Assembly: GCA_034096865.1 (NCBI GenBank)
Contig: JAWQFJ010000544.1
Location: 55,423 to 119,422 of the forward strand
DNA: 64,000 bases
Reading direction: 5' to 3'
Source: Theodoxus fluviatilis
Lineage: Eukaryota; Mollusca; Gastropoda; Cycloneritida; Neritidae
Shown piece after piece: positions 63,351-64,000 of this stretch (position 1 is its first letter; the number at the start of each line of letters is the position of its first letter). The notes under the pieces were generated by a model. That model made no database searches and was not told where the DNA came from. It was given only the letters and a program-made list of their open reading frames with translations. Made by a program: the position numbers and the translations under genes.

Positions 63351-64000
63351 ACAAGAAGGGCAAAGCCCATACGACTCACATGATTGACCTTGACCTTTAC
63401 ATGACCTTGACCTTCAGGTGACCCTCAAGGTCAAGGTCAAACAACTACACCTAGCAATGACATCATACACTAAGAAATGCTTTACACATTTTTCCTACCA
63501 AAATACATGTGACCTTGACCCAAGATCAAGGTCATCCAAGGTCATGCAACACAAAGCTGTTAATTCAAGACATAGGAAGCAAAATGGTGCTTATTGGCAC
63601 TTTCTACCATGAGATATAGTCACTTTTAGTGGTTCACTACCCCATTTTGGTCACATTTCATAAGGGTCAAAGTGACCTTGACCTTGATGATATGTGACCA
63701 AATGTGTCTCATGATGAAAGTATAACATGTGTACTACAATGTTATGAAGTTTGGAACAGTTATCTTCCATAGTTCAGGGACAAGGTCGCTTCAAAATATG
63801 TATACAATTCAACTTTGAAGAGCTCCTGTGACCTTGACCTTGAAGCAAGGTCAACCAAGCTGGTATCAAAAGATAGGGATTACTTTGCCCTATGTACCAT
63901 ATGTAGGTCAGGTATCCAATCTCAAAAACTTCAGAGAAAATTGAGAAAATGGGAAAAATGGCTGTTTTTTAGACAACATTTATGGCCCCTGCGACCTTGA
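63351..64000 (+). mobile_element. AGGTCA-rich dispersed element, copy 5 (cut by window end)
   Basis: Starts ACAAGAAGGGCAAAGCCC and follows the family to the window border; the 3' end lies outside. Slight divergence is seen (for example GTACTACAATG in place of GCCCCACATAA). Confidence 0.9.

Overview
The window is eukaryotic nuclear DNA: split genes with phase-consistent GT-AG introns, tRNA-derived SINEs, non-LTR and Ty3/gypsy retroelements, piggyBac-like and MITE-like DNA elements, and very heavy microsatellite and minisatellite content. Protein similarity (a BMI1-type Polycomb RING finger protein, an ERICH2-like acidic protein, a GT11 alpha-1,2-fucosyltransferase, a kringle protein) fits an invertebrate animal. 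My best guess is a marine mollusc, probably a gastropod, but nothing in the window proves the species.

Layout. 1-7.2 kb: simple repeats, a MITE-like inverted-repeat element, then a complete 5,050-bp Ty3/gypsy retrotransposon (2108-7157) with two LTRs that read as identical, a 5-bp target duplication and one intact gag-pol frame. 7.2-17.1 kb: intergenic or 3'-UTR-like AT-rich DNA with a LINE 3' end, a long hairpin, a SINE piece and a 243-bp tandem duplication. 17.1-33.2 kb: eight 3' exons of a minus-strand BMI1/PCGF gene (half RING, linker, RAWUL domain, basic tail). Its introns hold a deleted piggyBac element, a 1.56-kb G-rich minisatellite, several hairpin/MITE elements and two copies of a dispersed element rich in nuclear-receptor-like AGGTCA repeats. 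34-38 kb: nested DNA elements, a 3-base N gap, a 29-bp minisatellite and the last exon of a minus-strand kringle gene. 38.7-45.4 kb: a broken LINE whose reading frame has expanded into a 21-bp minisatellite, then two satellite arrays (88-bp units; modular 46/30/40-bp units). 48.4-50.6 kb: a SINE and a plus-strand alpha-1,2-fucosyltransferase with its coding region in one exon. 50.6-56.9 kb: simple repeats and a third copy of the AGGTCA-rich element. 56.9-62.1 kb: six 3' exons of a minus-strand ERICH2-like gene with a SINE, a tRNA-like relic and a fourth copy in its introns. A fifth copy runs off the window end.

The genes do not form an operon or pathway. BMI1/PCGF acts in nuclear PRC1, the fucosyltransferase in the Golgi, the kringle protein probably at the cell surface, and ERICH2 has no firm role. 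The most unusual content is the repeat landscape: a dispersed element with at least six exact DR0 (AGGTCAAGGTCA) sites per copy, minisatellites that can be traced to their seed inside older repeats, and a transposon nested in a palindromic element whose related copy approximates the empty site.
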